Assembly: GCF_018130465.1 (NCBI RefSeq)
Contig: NZ_JAFCKJ010000002.1
Coordinates: forward strand, 868,001 to 932,000
Length of the DNA stretch: 64,000 nucleotides
DNA from: Bradyrhizobium canariense
GTDB taxonomy: Bacteria; Pseudomonadota; Alphaproteobacteria; Rhizobiales; Xanthobacteraceae
Direction of reading: 5' to 3'
Positions 1 to 7,553 of the stretch are shown here, one piece after another. Positions within the stretch are counted from its first letter, which is position 1; the number at the start of each line of letters is the position of its first letter. The position numbers and the translations under genes were made by a program. The notes below the pieces were generated by a model that was given only the letters and a program-made list of their open reading frames with translations, was not told the origin of the DNA and made no database searches.

Positions 1-957
1 GTCCATTGCTTTCGCGAGGTCAGCAAGACTGCGACGCCGTTCGTCGAGCAAAGCTGCAAATTCGGCCGCCGTCCCTGGATGAGCGGCCTGTCCGACGTGA
101 GCCAGCCTTTGCCTGATGCCAGGATCGTTCGCGACGGCGCTGACGGCGGATGCAATCTGGTCTCGCAAGGTATGCGGAATTCCGCGCTTGCCGAATAAGC
201 CAACCACACCGTCCATGCGAAGGTCCGGGAAGCCGGCCTCCGCGACCGTGGGGACATCAGGGACAAGCGGTGCGCGGGCGTCGCTCGCTACCGCCAGGAG
301 CCGAGCTCTCCCTGACTGCACCTGCGACATTGTCACGCTAAGTGCATGAACGAAGACGTCTATGCGGCCCTCACCCAGGTCCTGTAGTGCAGGAGCAAGG
401 TCCCTATAGGGCACAAAGGCGAGTTCCAGTTTTGCATTCTTGAAGAATCCGCCGACAACAAAGGGCGGAAGGCCTGGCGAGCTAGACCAGTTCAGCTTGC
501 CCGGTTCGGCGCGAGCTGTTTGAACCAGATCATCGAGCGAACGGATCGATCGTTTTCCGGTCACCGCTATCGCTAAGACAACGTCCGACGTGGGGCAAAT
601 CGGGACCAAGTCACGCACAGGATCATAGGGTAACTTCTCGTGCGTAATTGGAAGCAAGGTAAATACTGCGGAGATGGCATAAAGCAGGGTGTGATCATCC
701 TCCGTGTTGAGAAAAGCAGAGACCCCGATCACTCCGTCGGCGCCGGGCCGATTTTCCACGACGACGGGCTGTCCCCACTGTTCTGAAAGCCGTTCGGCAA
801 ACAGTCGAGCGCTGAAGTCAGAACCACTTCCTGCTGGCACGGGTGCAATCAAGCGGACCGTCCGGTAAGGCCAGTCGGCCGCCACGAGCTTGGAACTCCA
901 GCAGGAGATGGCGAGGAGAAGACCGACGGCAGCGAAGAAGCGAACGAAGATGCTCAT
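1..957 (-). CDS. Bug/TctC-family tripartite tricarboxylate transporter solute-binding protein (3' end cut by window)
   Basis: The reading frame stays open from an ATG at 957 (minus strand) to the window edge, about 319 codons. It begins with a Sec-type signal peptide (MSIFVRFFAAVGLLLAISCW), then WPYRTVRLIAPVPAGSGSD and VVENRPGADG, which are the two phosphate/carboxylate-loop signatures of Bug periplasmic binding proteins. These proteins bind small carboxylic acids for TctAB permeases or for signalling. The start is preceded by AAGGAG and lies 22 bp after the MarR gene on the same strand, so the two probably form one transcript. No TctA or TctB permease gene is visible, so it may be an orphan binding protein. 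The C-terminus lies outside the window. Confidence 0.88.
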   Translation of the reverse strand, partial: MSIFVRFFAAVGLLLAISCWSSKLVAADWPYRTVRLIAPVPAGSGSDFSARLFAERLSEQWGQPVVVENRPGADGVIGVSAFLNTEDDHTLLYAISAVFTLLPITHEKLPYDPVRDLVPICPTSDVVLAIAVTGKRSIRSLDDLVQTARAEPGKLNWSSSPGLPPFVVGGFFKNAKLELAFVPYRDLAPALQDLGEGRIDVFVHALSVTMSQVQSGRARLLAVASDARAPLVPDVPTVAEAGFPDLRMDGVVGLFGKRGIPHTLRDQIASAVSAVANDPGIRQRLAHVGQAAHPGTAAEFAALLDERRRSLADLAKAMD

Positions 958-979
958 GCCTACTCCTTCCGAATTGCGT

Positions 980-1501
980 TCAGCGCGACTTCCGCTTTCG
1001 ACGTCCGGCGCCAGGGCGGACATATTTCTCGTTGGCCCTGACCACTCTGGACATTAACTCGATGAACAGCTCGCGGTCCGCCGGTTCGAGGCAGGATAGC
1101 AGCCTCTCTTGAGTGGCGAGCGCTCGTGGACGCAGCCGCTTTCTGATCCTGTGACCGAGAGGGGTGCAGCGGAGCATCCAGACGCGCCGGTCTGAATCAT
1201 TAGGCCGCCGTTCTACCAGCCCCTTTGCCTCGAGCTGATCCACCAGTCGGCCAGTGTTTGTCTTGTCGACGGCGACCACTTCGGCAAGGCGGCTCTGATC
1301 TATCTCCGGATGGTTTTCAATGATCGTTAGGACCGCCCATTCCGGGACGCTCATGTCCTCCTCTTCAAATTCTTCGGCGATGACAGCGGTCGAGATCATG
1401 TGCAGCCGCCGGATCAGATACGCCGGAACGAGGCGATAAGGTTGTGGCGCCGGGTCGACCTCCGAGGATCCATGCAATATAATAGCTTTTGTAACCATCA
1501 T
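980..1501 (-). CDS. MarR-family transcriptional regulator
   Basis: A 173-residue protein with a winged-helix DNA-binding domain: VPEWAVLTIIENHPEIDQSRLAE, followed by the recognition-helix segment VDKTNTGRLVDQLEAKGLV and the wing RRPNDSDRRVWMLRCT. This is the standard MarR layout, often ligand-controlled repression by aromatic or phenolic compounds. It lies directly upstream of, and on the same strand as, the Bug binding-protein gene, so it may control that gene and itself. The start is uncertain. The ATG pair at 1501/1498 has no Shine-Dalgarno sequence and sits in an AT-rich tract, so translation may be leaderless. Confidence 0.85.
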   Translation of the reverse strand: MMVTKAIILHGSSEVDPAPQPYRLVPAYLIRRLHMISTAVIAEEFEEEDMSVPEWAVLTIIENHPEIDQSRLAEVVAVDKTNTGRLVDQLEAKGLVERRPNDSDRRVWMLRCTPLGHRIRKRLRPRALATQERLLSCLEPADRELFIELMSRVVRANEKYVRPGAGRRKRKSR

Positions 1502-1515
1502 AATTATTATTATCA
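1495..1515 (-). promoter_or_regulatory. AT-rich putative MarR operator/promoter
   Basis: The first codon of the MarR gene lies in an AT-only run in otherwise GC-rich DNA. The run contains the perfect palindrome ATAATTAT at 1500-1507 and -10-like sequence. MarR proteins usually bind short AT-rich palindromes that overlap their own promoter. Assignment to this regulator is inference from position. Confidence 0.35.
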
Positions 1516-1610
1516 GAGCGATAGCTCCGCGTCAAGTCATTTGAATAAAGCCCCCAGCCGCGACGGCCCTTCAAGCCGTGGCAGTGATAATGCCGACGAA
1601 GTCAGCTTCT

Positions 1611-1837
1611 GGCCGATTCTGTTGAAAAAGTCGAAAATAACGCCGATGCGAAAATCTCGCAAAAGCTTGCCTCCTTCTGATTTCTTCCGAGAATACATTC
1701 TTCAGGCGAAGAAGAAGTTCGCTGAATGATTTTGATGACGTTGATGTGGTCCGCCGCGCCTGACAGCACAAAACGCACCAGCGGCTCTTAAAAATTGGAG
1801 CCCGACGGCAACGAGGACTTTTTCAACAGAATCGGCC
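1611..1837. mobile_element. MITE-like element with 22-bp perfect terminal inverted repeats
   Basis: Positions 1611-1632, beginning GGCCGATTCTGTTGAAAAAG, are the exact reverse complement of 1816-1837. The two arms enclose 183 bp without a credible gene; the short ORFs inside do not resemble a known protein. Arms reading TTTTTCAACAGAATC are, from memory, typical of IS5/IS1182-type insertion-sequence ends in rhizobia. The element is best read as a miniature or internally deleted insertion sequence with no transposase. Similarity just outside the arms (about 9 of 13 bases) suggests the real termini may extend slightly further. Confidence 0.75.
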
Positions 1838-2123
1838 CTAAGCCGAAGAGCGGTTCGAGCGCCGTAATGTCCGCTGTTGGTGCTAAACCGGACGCCAAGC
1901 TGCACTTGCGTTGCGAGCCGCCTTTGACCACCCGTTGCAGACCTTCGGCCGCCGAGCCCAAGGTCGCCTTTGAGCCGACGCCTAGCGTGACCATAGTCAC
2001 AGACCGGCCACTTGCCTTCCGGCAGTGCATCGCACCCGCGTCGACCAAGACCTCGGCGACAGCATCGCGCGGGCGGTCATCCTGAACAATGCGGATCAGC
2101 CAGCCGACGTGGTGGTGGCCGCG
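1838..2123. other. Gene-free degenerate stretch between MITE and small hypothetical gene
   Basis: No credible gene is seen on either strand. Open frames exist because GC-rich DNA lacks stops, but their translations show no recognisable domain. Part of the stretch (about 1870-2010) reads like the degenerate low-complexity intergenic repeats that Bradyrhizobium islands carry, similar in style to 5165-5235 and 6000-6080. Confidence 0.3.
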
Positions 2124-2399
2124 TCACGCGCGCGCGTCAGGTGCTCCGCCAGCACTATCATGGCGAGGTCGTACCTCAGCTCGATCTGCTCGGCGGATTA
2201 GAGGTGAGCTTGCCAGCGGCTTCAGTCTTAATTGCGAGCCGGTAATCTCCGCGCGGCCACTGGCGAGGAGCCGCTCGACGATGGCGTCGCTGATTACCTT
2301 GACACCGAAACGCCAGCCTCCGCGCGGCCGCCGCTCAAACGGGCCATGTTCGAGCAAGCGCAGCAAGTAGCGCTCGTTGTAGTTCTTCTGGTCGTTCAT
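2124..2399 (-). CDS. Small hypothetical protein, NYNERYLLRLLEHGPFERR family
   Basis: A 91-residue protein with a conserved-looking N-terminal half: NYNERYLLRLLEHGPF, then RRPRGGWRFGVKVISDAIVE and RLLASGRAEITGSQLRL. This has the alternating helix/strand look of a small winged-helix-like domain. The ATG at 2399 is preceded by AGGGG at a suitable distance; a GTG one codon upstream is an alternative. I recall similar small proteins in bradyrhizobial genomes but know no function. The last 25 residues are arginine-rich and may be eroded. It stands alone between the MITE and the PilZ gene. Confidence 0.55.
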   Translation of the reverse strand: MNDQKNYNERYLLRLLEHGPFERRPRGGWRFGVKVISDAIVERLLASGRAEITGSQLRLKPLASSPLIRRADRAEVRPRHDSAGGAPDARA

Positions 2400-2543
2400 C
2401 ACTTAGCCCCTGCCTCGTGCCGGCGAGCACGACCGTGATTTAGAGCTTGCGATAAGTCAACCGGCTGCCGGATCATGGGCCAGCGTCTTGGACGCCTGAG
2501 CCTTTATAGCCTGCGTAACCAACCGCCAGCACCAGGCTGATGA

Positions 2544-2780
2544 TCAGGAAAACGCAACCCCGATCCGTCGCTCCGAGCGCCACACCGCTCGACAGGAAAG
2601 CTGGGACTGCGCACTCGGAATGACGAGTGTGAACTCGTGCGGAATGCCAGATGCGCTGGGCACGTCCAGATTAGCGCCTAGGTCGGAGAAGTTTCGGACG
2701 ACGCAACTGAAGGCGCCCCCGGGAAACTCGATGATTGCCGATTTAAATACACGTTGACGGCGTGCGGTTCGCTTTTCCAT
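2544..2780 (-). CDS. Small PilZ-domain protein
   Basis: A 78-residue protein that is almost exactly one PilZ domain. The N-terminal RRQRV segment supplies the arginine motif that contacts cyclic di-GMP, and NFSDLGANLDV matches the D/N-x-S-x-x-G motif. The C-terminus CRAVWRSERRIGVAF matches the last strand. Stand-alone PilZ proteins are numerous in Bradyrhizobium and usually act as cyclic di-GMP receptors or degenerate relatives. No flagellar or cellulose gene is adjacent, so the target is unknown. The arginine motif (RTARRQRV) is present, so ligand binding is plausible. Confidence 0.8.
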   Translation of the reverse strand: MEKRTARRQRVFKSAIIEFPGGAFSCVVRNFSDLGANLDVPSASGIPHEFTLVIPSAQSQLSCRAVWRSERRIGVAFS

Positions 2781-3097
2781 GGAGCAAAATTAAGCCGGAT
2801 TTTCTTACAGATCGATAAAGCTGTCGTGGAAAGGCGGGAGCACATTCTGCGGGCAAATAGAGAAAGCATTTACTGTGGGCTGGTCCAGCGAGAGTCTCCT
2901 TCCAGCGGACCTGATATCCTCACGCAGGAATCGGAATTTGTGCGAGCGAGCGCAGAAAACTTACGCCTGCAGTGTTCCGGAAATGCGACGCCTTCCAGGT
3001 CCGCTCGCTTCGAACTCATTTGTTAAGGGGGCGACTCAGCGAATGGTGGCTAAGCGGAGGCGGGCAAAAAGGATTGGCACGCTGGGACGCCGGAGGG
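2781..3097. other. Gene-free stretch
   Basis: No recognisable gene or structured RNA is seen. A plus-strand open frame across 2754-3026 overlaps the start of the PilZ gene and its translation matches nothing I recognise. Confidence 0.3.
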
Positions 3098-3292
3098 ATG
3101 GCACAGTCACGGTTATTGTCGGTACGAAGGTGGACGCCGCAGGAGCGTCAACAACTGCTGGCGGTGGCGGCTGGGCACCGACTAGATGAGATCGCCTGCG
3201 CGCTCGGCAGTACAGAGCCTACCGTGCGAGGCCGCGCGCACCTCCACAACATCCCGTCGCTATTCGTGATGCAAAAGCGGAAGAGGCCATGA
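3098..3292 (+). CDS. Small Myb/GcrA-like helix-turn-helix protein
   Basis: The translation contains RRWTPQERQQLLAVAAGHRL followed by DEIACALGSTEPTVRGRA and NIPSL. The pattern W-T-x-x-E ... L ... G ... I-A ... L-x-x-T-x-x-x-V-R-x-R-A resembles the short Myb/SANT or GcrA-type helix-turn-helix seen in many small rhizobial proteins. The start is uncertain: the ATG at 3098 has a GGAGGG directly abutting it, which is too close, and the frame is open upstream to 2972. Its TGA overlaps the ATG of the next small ORF (ATGA), suggesting the two were translationally coupled. Confidence 0.45.
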   Translation: MAQSRLLSVRRWTPQERQQLLAVAAGHRLDEIACALGSTEPTVRGRAHLHNIPSLFVMQKRKRP

Positions 3293-3417
3293 TCAAGGGC
3301 GTGGCCATAGCTGCCCTTGTATTGGTGGCGAGCGGGCTTGCGGACCAACAACTATCCAAGGGATACTAACGCGCCCTGGCTAGGCTGCGCGAGATCGAGC
3401 ATTCCTTTCGGCGATAG
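3289..3417 (+). pseudogene. Short membrane-anchored peptide gene interrupted by an in-frame TAA
   Basis: The ATG at 3289 overlaps the preceding stop codon. The first 26 codons read MIKGVAIAALVLVASGLADQ then QLSKGY, a single hydrophobic anchor, followed by TAA at 3367. Reading on in the same frame gives RALARLREIEHSFRR and a TAG at 3415. From memory, Bradyrhizobium carries many roughly 40-residue proteins built as hydrophobic anchor, ADQ, G-x-Y-T-D, then LRQIRHSF. The part after the stop matches the missing second half, so this copy has lost one codon to a stop. Function of the family is unknown. Confidence 0.5.
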
Positions 3418-3573
3418 GTAAGCGCCGGCTGAACCAGCGCCATGGCACGAGCACGACCTTGGTGCTCCAGCCGGGCCGGATGTCCGCCTTGCGCATGCCG
3501 CAGGGCGAGGAGACGAAGCGCCCCTCGATGTCCGATAAACGTGTAATCCTCGCCAGTCATTCCGGCTTATGAG

Positions 3574-3602
3574 AAAGGGCCAGCCCGCATGGCTGACCCT
3601 TT
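3574..3602 (-). terminator. Hairpin terminator of the outer-membrane protein gene
   Basis: AAAGGGCCAGCC at 3574-3585 pairs with GGCTGACCCTTT at 3591-3602 across a 5-nt loop: 12 pairs with one mismatch. It lies about 20 bp past the stop of the porin-like gene on the minus strand. There is no long U tract. Confidence 0.6.
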
Positions 3603-3620
3603 CAGTAGTCGTGTAAGCCG

Positions 3621-4319
3621 TCAGTAACGAGAAGCCGAGGCAGCGCCCCAATTGAACCGATAGTTCAGGCCGGCCTTGACGGTGTGCTCGTCATTGCGGA
3701 AGCCGACGGCGGTAACAACACCAGCGGCGCTGGTGAAGAGAGCGTTCCGGGTGCCGAAGTCATAGTACTGGTATTCGACCTTGCCCGACCAGTTCTGGGC
3801 GAACATGTATTCGAGACCACCGCCTACGGTGTAGCCGTCGCGACCACCGCCGTTGTTGGTGAAGGTGCCGCCGCCGAAGCCATTCGTAAGGCGGGAGTCA
3901 GCCCAGGCATAACCGCCTTTGACGTACACCATCGCCTGACCCCAGGTGTAGCCGAGGCGACCGGTGACCGAACCGAGCCCACGGTTGACGAAGGGATTGT
4001 CATTGGTGTCGAGGAAGCTGTAGTTCGCCTCAATGCCCAGCACCCAGCTCGGTGAGAACTGATGGTCGTAACCGACCTGGGCGCCGCCCATGAACACACC
4101 ATCGTTGCTGTTGGTGCCGGTGAAGCCGGGGGCCAGAATGTTGTTGTTGCCACCGAATGCGCCACCGACGTGACCGCCGATGTAAAAGCCGGTCCAGTTG
4201 TAAATCGGCGAGGCCTCCATCGGTGGGGCTTTGGTGTAAGGACGCGCGGCCATATCAGCTGCCGATGCCGTACCCGCTAGGGCGGCCAAAGCGACGGTAG
4301 CTAGAAGGAACTTTTTCAT
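3621..4319 (-). CDS. Outer-membrane beta-barrel protein, Omp25/31-RopB family
   Basis: A 232-residue protein starting MKKFLLATVALAALAGTASA, a clear Sec signal peptide cleaved before ADMAARPY. The mature protein has the rhizobial Omp25/31 signature YNWTGFYIGGHVGGAFG. Alternating strands rich in aromatic residues follow (GYDHQFSPSWVLGIEANYSF, VTGRLGYTWGQAMVYVKGGY, GYTVGGGLEYMFAQNWSGKV). It ends in VKAGLNYRFNW, the usual last strand. These abundant porin-like proteins form eight-stranded barrels in the outer membrane. The start at 4319 is chosen for the signal peptide. The frame stays open upstream to 4781, but that extension does not look coding. Confidence 0.88.
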   Translation of the reverse strand: MKKFLLATVALAALAGTASAADMAARPYTKAPPMEASPIYNWTGFYIGGHVGGAFGGNNNILAPGFTGTNSNDGVFMGGAQVGYDHQFSPSWVLGIEANYSFLDTNDNPFVNRGLGSVTGRLGYTWGQAMVYVKGGYAWADSRLTNGFGGGTFTNNGGGRDGYTVGGGLEYMFAQNWSGKVEYQYYDFGTRNALFTSAAGVVTAVGFRNDEHTVKAGLNYRFNWGAASASRY

Positions 4320-4774
4320 TTCGACTCTCTCAGGTTTCAAAGCTGTGCCGAAAGGTACCCTAATCCACCGGATTTGCTGTAGCGCGCCAGATACACGTGG
4401 CCACTCTGCATCAGGAATGCTCTGGTCATTTGTTAGTTGAGGAACCGTGAAGACCCGCAACCGGGCGTCGGAGCTGTAAGTTCGGCGGCGTCCCCCGTCA
4501 TCGCGAAGGGCCCTGGCATGGTCCGAGGTCTTTGCGCCGTTCATACTGAAAGCTATTGCTCGGGATGTCGCATCCTGGCCCAGAGCCGACCTGCCGCGCG
4601 CAGCCGGTGAAAGACCGCTTGTGGACGTCCGCTCAGCCCGTTTCGCCATCAGTTCTGGAGTTGGCGGATTTCTCATGCAGGCCGGGGTATCGGCCTGTTG
4701 CATCTCTAGAGGGTGCCACAGGGCGGAAGTAAAACCCTCTGTGCATTCTGGACAGTCGATCTGGGAGTTCGTGC
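4320..4774. other. Gene-free stretch upstream of the outer-membrane protein
   Basis: This presumably holds the promoter of the Omp25/31 gene on the minus strand, but no unambiguous -35/-10 pair is visible. The long minus-strand open frame through it has unlikely amino-acid composition and no recognisable motif. Confidence 0.35.
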
Positions 4775-4965
4775 GTGCCAACGGCGGATTACTATTTGCG
4801 GCAAGCTGAGGTTACGGCCCGCATGGCACTTGCTGAATCGGACCCGGTCAAAGCCGAAGCGCTCCACGTACTGCCCTAAAGTATTTCGAGAAAGCCGAGT
4901 GCGCGCGGACGGAACGCAGGCCCCACAGCGAGACTAGGCGTCCAGACGAAATCCAACGGCAGTGA
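4775..4965 (+). pseudogene. Small hypothetical gene with a single frameshift
   Basis: GTG at 4775 follows GGGAG by 7 nt and opens a frame reading DYYLRQAEVTARMALAESDP then VKAEALHVL, which stops at 4877-4879. Shifting one frame at about 4874-4876 continues the helical pattern as LKYFEKAECARTERRPHSE to a TGA at 4963. I recall a family of about 60-residue rhizobial proteins with the same DYYLRQAE ... A-x-x-L-A-x-x-H pattern, function unknown. One missing base is the simplest explanation. A transcript terminator follows at 5072. Confidence 0.45.
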
Positions 4966-4974
4966 CAGCCGATT

Positions 4975-5250
4975 GTGCTGGCAATCATCCTAATCCTGTT
5001 GACCATTGGAGGCGTTATGGTCGGCTCCATCGTCGCCCTAGCCCTTAGAGCGGCGACGCGTGAAAAGGTAAGGCCGCCTCAGTGGGCGGCCTCTTTCTTG
5101 ACCCCGCAAGCAACTTCCCCTCGTGGCCCCTCTGAGACATGCCCGGCTAACCCGAGAACGTCCGTTCACTCGGGTAGACCGGAAGTCGCCCAAGGTCGGG
5201 CAACGAAACCGAATGACCCGAAGCCGACATTTTCAGCTCTCCGATTTTGA
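4975..5250 (+). CDS. Possible small membrane protein (doubtful, terminator inside frame)
   Basis: GTG at 4975 opens MLAIILILLTIGGVMVGSIV, one good transmembrane helix followed by basic residues (RAATREK). The first 30 residues look like a genuine small membrane protein. After that the frame runs through a strong terminator hairpin (5072-5099) and then repeat-like sequence, so the rest is probably not translated protein. The ancestral stop may have been lost. Neither homology nor function is known to me. Confidence 0.25.
   Translation: MLAIILILLTIGGVMVGSIVALALRAATREKVRPPQWAASFLTPQATSPRGPSETCPANPRTSVHSGRPEVAQGRATKPNDPKPTFSALRF
5072..5099 (+). terminator. Rho-independent terminator
   Basis: GGCCGCC at 5072-5078 pairs perfectly with GGCGGCC at 5085-5091 across a 6-nt loop, followed by CTCTTTCTT. 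It would end transcripts from the small genes at 4775-5070. Confidence 0.65.
5165..5235. repeat. Degenerate intergenic repeat, copy 1
   Basis: The segment CGGGTAGACCGGAAGTC...ACCCGAAGCCGACATTTT resembles 6008-6075 (AAACCGGAAGTC...GACCCAAACGAGACATTTT) in order and spacing. From memory both resemble a degenerate dispersed repeat frequent in Bradyrhizobium intergenic DNA. No coding role is apparent. Confidence 0.4.
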
Positions 5251-5690
5251 ACGTCGGACTGTGATTGTCTCGCCTATCTCGAAGCTAGACAGATCTTCGC
5301 CGACGACAAGCGGCCCGGAATAGGTCTCGCGGGTCGCCGCCACTAAATCCTCTATAGCAGGGGCCGCGACCGTTTTACTCGCGAGCATCACGAGATGGGT
5401 AAAAGCGGCCATTTTCGGCTTGGTCTGCGCAAACACTCGCCCAGCCTCCTGAGGCGAGGTGTGATGATTGAGGATGCGCCGGATGTAAACTTCGCTCAGA
5501 AGTTCCGGCCGCGCCATGGCGACCTCATGCACCAGCAGGTCAGCATCCGCGCCGTAGCGCAGCACATTGGCGTTGTAGCGGGTGTCACCGGAGATCACGG
5601 CGACCCGATTTTTGTATTCGATTCGACATTCTTGCGCTCGCCGGCCGCTGCGCCCGCGATCCGGAGCAAAGGATTGGCGCCCATTGTCCC
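5233..5690 (-). pseudogene. C-terminal fragment of a metallo-beta-lactamase-fold hydrolase
   Basis: The frame reads CRIEYKNRVAVISGDTRYNA, then DADLLVHEVAMARPELL, ILNHHTSPQEAGRVFAQTKP, KMAAFTHLVMLAS and GPLVVGEDLSSFEIGETITV. These are the second half of an RNase Z/arylsulfatase-like MBL hydrolase, with the SGDT motif, the aspartate-histidine region and a late HH-TSP motif. The N-terminal half with the H-x-H-x-D-H zinc site is absent. The frame continues upstream to a stop near 5790, but that part (about 5600-5790) is unlike the family and has no usable start. The gene is therefore beheaded and presumably dead. Confidence 0.7.
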
Positions 5691-6099
5691 CTGAAGCCTT
5701 GTTCTGGGAGGACGATTGTTGCTTGCCCGGTCTTGTTGCCTTTTGACCTTTTTCATGAGTTTTATTCGGATTTTTGTAATATGTTCGTCACGGTCGTTGC
5801 GGGTGCTTTGCCTTTCTTCAGCTCACGGCTGCACCGCTCACGCGATCTACCGGTCTGATGACTGGCATTCGAGCGGTACAAATGCGTCGCCGGGCTCTAC
5901 GTGGCGAAGGCCAATATGTGATTGGAAGAGTGTCCAAGATACACTCGATGGGACATATCTCCTCTTGGCCCTTCGCTTCCGTTGACGCGGTGCATCTACA
6001 TGTCGGTTCATAAAGGCAAACCGGAAGTCCGCAGCCGGTCGCCGGACCGACGCTTCTGACCCAAACGAGACATTTTGGGAGCCGACAGCAATTGCGTTT
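5691..6099. other. Gene-free stretch with degenerate repeat copy 2
   Basis: No credible gene is seen. The stretch around 6008-6075 is the second copy of the ACCGGAAGTC...GACATTTT repeat. The remainder has open frames on both strands without recognisable motifs. Confidence 0.35.
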
Positions 6100-6432
6100 T
6101 CAGGCCGTTGGGGTGGAAATCGCCTGGCTTCTGAGCGCCGATAGCTGTTCCGTGTCATAGCGAGCCCGCAACTCTGCAATTGTCGTTGGATCCGCACCGC
6201 CTCGTGCCACCGTCTCGGAGAGCTCCTCGAAATAGCGCTCGTGACCAGGCGGAGACACTGTCATGAGCACGCGGGCGATGGTGTCGGACGCGTTGGCGAT
6301 GTTGTGTGGCACGCCCGGCGGCAAGAAGAGATAAGTGCCGGGGGTCGCGCGTACGCGTTCGTCGCCGACCTGCCAGTCGCACTCGCCCTCCAGTACATAG
6401 AACGTCTCTTCCTGCACGCGGTGGACATGCAC
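6100..6432 (-). pseudogene. Cupin-domain protein lacking its N-terminus
   Basis: The frame starts directly at the metal-binding cupin motif 1 (HVHRVQEETFYVLEGE), then GDERVRATPGTYLFLPPGVP and HNIAN (motif 2), and a C-terminal helical tail. Complete proteins of this type carry about 30-50 residues before motif 1. Here only a GTG at 6432 is available, and 31 bp upstream lies the stop codon of the Bug gene. The first strands of the barrel are therefore missing. The junction between 6435 and 6464 looks like a deletion or recombination scar. The remaining metal ligands are intact, so a short functional form cannot be excluded. Confidence 0.6.
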
Positions 6433-6463
6433 GGAGATTGCTGCTATCCAAGAGGTCGCCGCG

Positions 6464-7450
6464 CTATTCCGGTCGGATCTTCGCGAGGCTGATCACTTTG
6501 GCCCACTTCTCGGTTTCACCGGCCATTAGCTTGCCGAAATCACCGGGCGAGCCGCCGAGTGCTGTGGCGTCGAGACTACCAAGGCGCATCCTGAAACCGG
6601 GATCGGCCAGAGCGGCGTTGGTCTCGTTGTTGAGCCTGTCGATGATCGCGGCTGGCGTGTCTTTCGGCGCGCCGATGCCGAATACCGAACTCGCCTCATA
6701 AGCCGACACGAATTCACCGATGGCCGGGACATCCGGCAGCGCTTCGGATCGCGCTGCCGTCGTTATTCCGAGGGCGCGCAGCTTGCCGCTCCTGATGTAC
6801 CCGATCGATGGCGCCAGGTTCACAAAGACGACCTGTACCTGCCCGCCGAGCAGATCCGTGATCGCGGGCGCCACACCTCGATAGGGCACATGCTGAAGAT
6901 CGAGCCCGCCGGCTTCCTGTTTGAACAGTTCCGCGGCGATATGGGTGATCCCGCCCACGCCGCCCGAACCATAGGAGAGTCTCCCGGGATTGGCCTTGGC
7001 ATAGGCGATGAACTCCGGAATTGTATGGGCAGGAACCGATGGGTGTATCACCATCACCAGGGCGCCACGGGTCAGACTGGCGACCGGCGCAATATCCCGC
7101 AGGAAATTGAAATCAAGATTTTCATAGAGCGTCGCATTGATCGCGTTGGGAGAACCGACCAGCAGCAGCGTGTAGCCGTCCGGAGGCGCACGCACGACCG
7201 CATCAGTGGCGATATTGCTCCCCGCTCCGGGCCGGTTCTCGACGACGAATTGCTGGCCGAGCCGCTCCGAACACCATTGCCCGACCAGACGCGCAAGGAT
7301 GTCATTTGGGCCGCCCGCGGCGAAGCCAACCATGATGCGGACCGGTCGCGACGGGTAAGTATCGGCCCGAGCCAAGCCCGACAGCAGAGGTGGCGCAGCC
7401 ATGCCCACCGCAAGGTGCAGGAATTGACGTCGGGAGGGCGTCATAGGCAT
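6464..7450 (-). CDS. Bug/TctC-family solute-binding protein
   Basis: A 328-residue protein with a twin-arginine-type signal (SRRQFLHLAVGMAAPPLLSG). The Bug signatures are YPSRPVRIMVGFAAGGPND, VVENRPGAGSNIATD and PPDGYTLLLVGSPNAIN. Later family blocks are also present: LSYGSGGVGGITHIAAELFK, VPYRGVAPAITDLLGGQV and LPDVPAIGEF. Length and blocks are complete. It should bind a small carboxylate in the periplasm. No TctA/TctB genes are nearby. It is divergent from a LysR gene with a 103-bp shared promoter that contains a textbook LysR box, so it is probably the target of that regulator. Confidence 0.9.
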   Translation of the reverse strand: MPMTPSRRQFLHLAVGMAAPPLLSGLARADTYPSRPVRIMVGFAAGGPNDILARLVGQWCSERLGQQFVVENRPGAGSNIATDAVVRAPPDGYTLLLVGSPNAINATLYENLDFNFLRDIAPVASLTRGALVMVIHPSVPAHTIPEFIAYAKANPGRLSYGSGGVGGITHIAAELFKQEAGGLDLQHVPYRGVAPAITDLLGGQVQVVFVNLAPSIGYIRSGKLRALGITTAARSEALPDVPAIGEFVSAYEASSVFGIGAPKDTPAAIIDRLNNETNAALADPGFRMRLGSLDATALGGSPGDFGKLMAGETEKWAKVISLAKIRPE

Positions 7451-7538
7451 TGCTCCGTCGAACCTGCACTGGCGCCGGCTCTCTTCAACGGGCTGAGGAT
7501 AGTTGATGTTGTCATAAGCGCATAAGGCTATTGTCTGA

Positions 7539-7551
7539 TGAGATCATCTCA
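7539..7551. promoter_or_regulatory. LysR-type T-N11-A operator
   Basis: TGAGATCATCTCA is a 13-bp near-perfect palindrome that fits the LysR-family T-N11-A rule with dyad symmetry. It lies in the 103-bp divergent region between the Bug gene (start 7450) and the LysR gene, and abuts the first possible LysR start at 7554. Its position suggests autoregulation plus control of the Bug gene. Confidence 0.6.
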
Positions 7552-7553
7552 AA

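Noticed and set aside
2754-3026. 90-codon plus-strand open frame
   Set aside because: It overlaps the PilZ start and shows no recognisable domain or ribosome site.
3366-3560. Possible small gene on the minus strand (MTGEDYTFIG...)
   Set aside because: A frameshifted continuation (EGRFVSSPCGMRKADIRPGW) looks protein-like, but I cannot identify a family, so the evidence is too weak to annotate it.
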